Below are positions 61,621-64,000 of a stretch of 64,000 bases of DNA, one piece after another. The notes beneath the pieces were generated by a model, which was given only the letters and a program-made list of their open reading frames with translations, was not told where the DNA came from and did not search any database. Source of the stretch: RGIG5057 sp964371585 (GTDB lineage Bacteria > Bacillota > Clostridia > TANB77 > CAG-465). The translations under genes were made by a program, and so were the position numbers. Each line of letters starts with the position of its first letter. Position 1 is the first letter of the stretch. Where the stretch lies: positions 1 through 64,000 of the forward strand of contig CAYJMD010000007.1 in assembly GCA_964371585.1 (NCBI GenBank), read 5' to 3'.

Positions 61621-62253
61621 ATGTATTATGATAACAAATCAAGTTTTTATATAAAACAATATGGATCAACTGCACTTATAGCTGCATTATCAATAGTTTT
61701 AATATTAAGTGGTTCAGTTATTTTTTATTTTTCAACAAAGACTTCAGACGGTAATAATATAGATGTAGCTGAAACTACAGATAATGTTCAAAATAATAAT
61801 GTAGAAGAGGAGACAGATGCTTTAAAAGAAGTTCCAGAAGTTGTTAAAACTGCTGCATACTTCGACAGTTTAGAAAAGTTAACACTTTCTACTACACTTA
61901 AAGTAACTGGTATTAAAAATCCAACTACAATAACATTAGAAAACGAAACATCTATCATAGATGTAACTTTAATAGGTATAGATTTAACATATGTAGATGC
62001 AAACGCATTTATGGAAAGATTAAAAACAGACTTATTAAATAAAGAAGTAAAAATCGCATTTGATAACAAGAAAACAATTGATAATGTAAATTATGCTTAC
62101 TTATACGTAGGAGATACATTATACAATGCACAGCTTTTAGAAAATGGCGCAGCTACTTTAAAAAGCGAAAGAGAAAACACTTCTCTTACAAATACTTTAG
62201 CACAAGCACAAAAAACAGCTAGAACTAATTCTACTGGTGTTTGGAGCAAATAA
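61621..62253 (+). CDS. Membrane-anchored, degenerate thermonuclease-like (SNase) protein
   Basis: The 210-residue protein has an N-terminal anchor helix (about 17-40), an acidic linker, and a C-terminal domain of about 110 residues that follows the staphylococcal-nuclease pattern: VTLIGIDLTYVDANAFMERLKTDLLNKEVKIAF, then NYAYLYVGDTLYNAQLLENGAATLKSE and AQAQKTARTNSTGVWS, the SNase finish. The catalytic arginines are missing: R-L-I-G-I-D is T-L-I-G-I-D, and D-R-Y-G-R is I-D-N-V-N. It is therefore probably inactive as a nuclease. It has a perfect consensus promoter and its own terminators. A binding role at the cell surface is inferred. Confidence 0.77.
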   Translation: MYYDNKSSFYIKQYGSTALIAALSIVLILSGSVIFYFSTKTSDGNNIDVAETTDNVQNNNVEEETDALKEVPEVVKTAAYFDSLEKLTLSTTLKVTGIKNPTTITLENETSIIDVTLIGIDLTYVDANAFMERLKTDLLNKEVKIAFDNKKTIDNVNYAYLYVGDTLYNAQLLENGAATLKSERENTSLTNTLAQAQKTARTNSTGVWSK

Positions 62254-62266
62254 CACGCATGCCGAG

Positions 62267-62290
62267 CTAAGGCTTGTACCCTTAGTTTTT
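62267..62290 (+). terminator. Terminator, first after the SNase-like gene
   Basis: A 6-bp stem (CTAAGG / CCTTAG) with a 7-base loop is followed by TTTTT. Confidence 0.6.
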
Positions 62291-62313
62291 CATATATCAA
62301 CCTCTTATAAATC

Positions 62314-62346
62314 GCCTCTACTTAACCCGTAGAGGCAATTTTTTTA
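62314..62346 (+). terminator. Terminator, second after the SNase-like gene
   Basis: An 8-bp GC-rich stem (GCCTCTAC / GTAGAGGC) is followed by seven T. Confidence 0.88.
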
Positions 62347-62353
62347 TGCAAAA

Positions 62354-62377
62354 AACACTGACTATATATAATCAGTG
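62354..62377 (-). terminator. Terminator of the nitroreductase gene
   Basis: On the minus strand, CACTGA pairs with TCAGTG across a 10-base loop, followed by TTTTTT. Confidence 0.7.
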
Positions 62378-62389
62378 CCCTTTATAAAT

Positions 62390-62926
62390 TTAATCAATAT
62401 ATCTAGTTATTTCACATACTGGTAATCTAGAAGTAGCTTTACCATCTTCAGCAGGGAAACCAAATGTAATTATAGCAGCAACAACTTCATCTTCAGGTAA
62501 ATCTATTTCTTTAGCAATAATTTCTTCATCAATAACTCCCATAACACAAGTACCAATACCATGAGCAAAAGCACTTAGTGTAAAAGTTTGACAAGCAATA
62601 CCACTATCAAACATAGACCATTTATCTGAAAGATCTTTATGATTACCAAGATTTCCGCTTTTACCTTTAACATAACTCAGTACAGCAACATTTTTAGCGT
62701 TTTTTAATGTATTAATGTTGTATACAAAGCCTTTAACACCATTTTTAGCAAATGTACTAATCATATCGGTATTTTGTACTATGGTAAATCTAGCAGGCTG
62801 AGAATTAGCCCAAGATTGAGTAAATTTAGTTTCCTCCATAATAGAGTCAATTATATCTTTAGGTACAAACTCATCAGTATACTTTCTAATACTTCTTCTT
62901 TTTATTATCATTTCTTTCGAATCCAT
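62390..62926 (-). CDS. Nitroreductase family protein
   Basis: This FMN-dependent oxidoreductase of 178 residues has the nitroreductase pattern: IKRRSIRKYTDEFVPKDIIDSIMEETKFTQSWANSQPARFTIVQN (residues 8-52, FMN phosphate contact R-R-S-I-R). FDSGIACQTFTLSAFAHGIGTCVMG and VVAAIITFGFPAE follow. The substrate is not predictable from sequence. AAAGGGG lies before the ATG. It is a single gene convergent with the SNase-like gene. Confidence 0.92.
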   Translation of the reverse strand: MDSKEMIIKRRSIRKYTDEFVPKDIIDSIMEETKFTQSWANSQPARFTIVQNTDMISTFAKNGVKGFVYNINTLKNAKNVAVLSYVKGKSGNLGNHKDLSDKWSMFDSGIACQTFTLSAFAHGIGTCVMGVIDEEIIAKEIDLPEDEVVAAIITFGFPAEDGKATSRLPVCEITRYID

Positions 62927-63274
62927 GTAAAAAACCCCTTTCTCTACATATAGCTACAGTATATCACTCTTTAGATAAAAAGTCAATATTTAAGCAGAAG
63001 AGGAGGAGTACATTAAAATATTTAAATATCAATTTTAATAAAAATATCTAAATATTCAAAATATATGATAATTAAATTATAATATTAAAAACAAACAAAT
63101 GATTGTTTATATAGAAATAAAAATAAAGTTATAATAAAATTAATTAAAGATAAAAGATAATGATTATATATAAATTGATGTATAAGAAGAGAGAAGGAAG
63201 AAGAAATATAGAGGTATTTACTTTGACACATGATTGCGCAAAATAGAATTTTTGTGAAATTCAGGTGATTCGTA

Positions 63275-63303
63275 TTGACTTATACCTATGTTTATGATAA
63301 TAT
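63275..63303 (+). promoter_or_regulatory. Putative sigma-A promoter upstream of the recombinase
   Basis: TTGACT (63275-63280), a 17-base spacer and TAATAT (63298-63303). Confidence 0.65.
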
Positions 63304-63356
63304 TTAAGTATATTTATGGTATTATGATATTTAAATATATTGTAATATTTTAAACG

Positions 63357-63622
63357 CTTTAAAATGGATTTTAAAGGATTTAAAAAAATTGATTGTAATT
63401 TATTACTATTCTATTTTTATTTATAATAATTTAATTTTAAATTTATTTTTTATTTTGTAAATTTATTATAAAACTATTTTAAAATTATAGAAAAAAATAT
63501 TTTTTACCTATCTTCCATTAAAATTCACTTAAAATCAAATTTAAGCAAATCAAGGTGTTTTTGTAAGGGTCAAACTATACACCCCTTTTTTTAAAAACGT
63601 CTTAAAATCGATTTTAGAGCGT
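63357..63622. repeat. Three related palindromes upstream of the recombinase
   Basis: 63357-63376 is CTTTAAAAT-GG-ATTTTAAAG, a perfect 9-bp inverted repeat. 63528-63545 is CTTAAAATCAAATTTAAG, with 6-bp arms. 63597-63622 is centred on TTAAAATCGATTTTA, with longer imperfect arms. They share the core TTAAAATSNATTTTAA. Confidence 0.6.
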
Positions 63623-63642
63623 CATATTTTGGAGGTTAAACA

Positions 63643-64000
63643 TTGAAAAACATAGATTATACTGAAGTACCTAAGTTAGTAGAAAATTTCTTAAAATTTC
63701 AAAAAAATATTAAAAACAGATCTGATAATACAATAAAAGAATATTATTATGATTTAAGAAACCTGTTTAGATTTTTAGTAATATACAAATCAAATAATAT
63801 AGATCCACTTGAAATAGATTTAGATACAGTTGATATATCTAAATTAGAAATTGATTTTATTAGTGAAATTGAAACAGATGATTTTTATTCATATTTAGAT
63901 TATTTAAATAAATTCTATAAGTCTAAAACTAAAACCGATTTAAAACCAACAAGTCGTGCTAGAAAAACTGCAACTATAAAATCATTCTATAATTATCTAG
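63643..64000 (+). CDS. Tyrosine recombinase (XerC/D-like), N-terminal part
   Basis: The gene starts at TTG with GGAGG seven bases upstream and runs off the window end. The visible 119 residues form the core-binding (SAM-like) domain of phage-integrase-type recombinases: VENFLKFQKNIKNRSDNTIKEYYYDLRNLFRFLVIY at the start and SRARKTATIKSFYNYL at the end, as in XerC, XerD and CodV. The catalytic R-H-R-Y domain lies outside, so a chromosome-dimer resolvase cannot be told from a mobile-element integrase. The palindromes upstream may be relevant. Confidence 0.85.
   Translation, partial: MKNIDYTEVPKLVENFLKFQKNIKNRSDNTIKEYYYDLRNLFRFLVIYKSNNIDPLEIDLDTVDISKLEIDFISEIETDDFYSYLDYLNKFYKSKTKTDLKPTSRARKTATIKSFYNYL

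Larger units (their letters stand above)
62927..63642. other. Long non-coding stretch before the tyrosine recombinase
   Basis: These 716 bases hold no gene I can support. They contain a promoter at 63275-63303, three related palindromes centred near 63366, 63536 and 63609, and a short hairpin with a T-run near 63565-63592. The remainder is very AT-rich. The leader from that promoter to the recombinase start would be over 300 bases. Confidence 0.7.

Noticed and set aside
61621..62253. Active secreted thermonuclease
   Set aside because: The catalytic arginines of the SNase family are absent, so nuclease activity is not supported.
1..64000. tRNA, rRNA, transposase or toxin-antitoxin genes
   Set aside because: I looked for them and found nothing I could support; the only recombination gene is the partial tyrosine recombinase at the right edge.

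Overview
The window is a contiguous stretch of a very AT-rich chromosome, roughly a quarter G+C. It looks like a Gram-positive clostridial (Firmicutes/Bacillota) genome, probably an uncultured or draft one. The reasons are AGGAGG-type ribosome binding sites, frequent TTG starts, TTGACA-17-TATAAT promoters, hairpin-plus-T-run terminators, and typical clostridial families: an EFR1-type flavodoxin/ferredoxin, a TSCPD protein, a TGS-domain nucleoside kinase, formate-tetrahydrofolate ligase, RNase Y, YmdB and WhiA. Three perfect or near-perfect Spo0A boxes and a collagen-like surface protein hint at a spore former, although no spo gene is present. A 100-base run of N at 26497-26596 marks a scaffold gap. 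Two single-base frameshifts (near 9931 and 27297) may be consensus errors.

Layout. 0-7 kb: rsgA, a prepilin-like protein with a sulfatase-modifying/C-type-lectin-like C-terminus, a double-domain ThyX, and small enzymes (acetyltransferases, TSCPD protein, serine hydrolase, CbrC). 7-18 kb: mostly single-gene units, including an unknown repeat protein, a frameshifted GGDEF-EAL protein, an alkylation-repair cluster (alpha/beta hydrolase, Ogt, AlkD), a queuosine-salvage protein, a macro-domain protein, LemA and EFR1. 18-33 kb: collagen-like protein, fhs, MATE exporter with GntR regulator, alanine racemase, LysM amidase, a small-membrane-protein operon, a PilM-like protein, a YfhO-like membrane protein and exonuclease III. 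34-46 kb: a translation and RNA block (trmL-rimO-rho, nucleoside kinase, plsC, typA, a double GDPD protein, rny, ymdB, a second prepilin). 46.7-62.3 kb: housekeeping (RluD-type synthase, trmN6-rsmI, serS-engB, rpmE, prmC, whiA, hemW, polA, a lytic transglycosylase, yebC, a degenerate nuclease-like protein). 62.4-64 kb: nitroreductase, a 716-base non-coding stretch, and the start of a tyrosine recombinase.

How the genes relate. Most are ordinary core functions in short operons. Linked groups are methyl transfer and ribosome modification (trmL, rimO, trmN6, rsmI, prmC, rsgA, engB), RNA turnover (rho, rny, ymdB), DNA repair (ogt, alkD, exoA, polA), thymidylate and one-carbon metabolism (thyX, fhs), and the cell envelope (alr, amidase, transglycosylase, plsC, YfhO-like).

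The least expected signals are a 9-mer, TAAAGAGGC, that I count 17 times, 12 of them between 49.6 and 60.5 kb; the Spo0A boxes in front of trmL-rimO-rho; a leaderless start for trmN6; and three related palindromes in front of the recombinase. I found no complete undescribed defence or mobile system, no CRISPR array, no rRNA and no tRNA.
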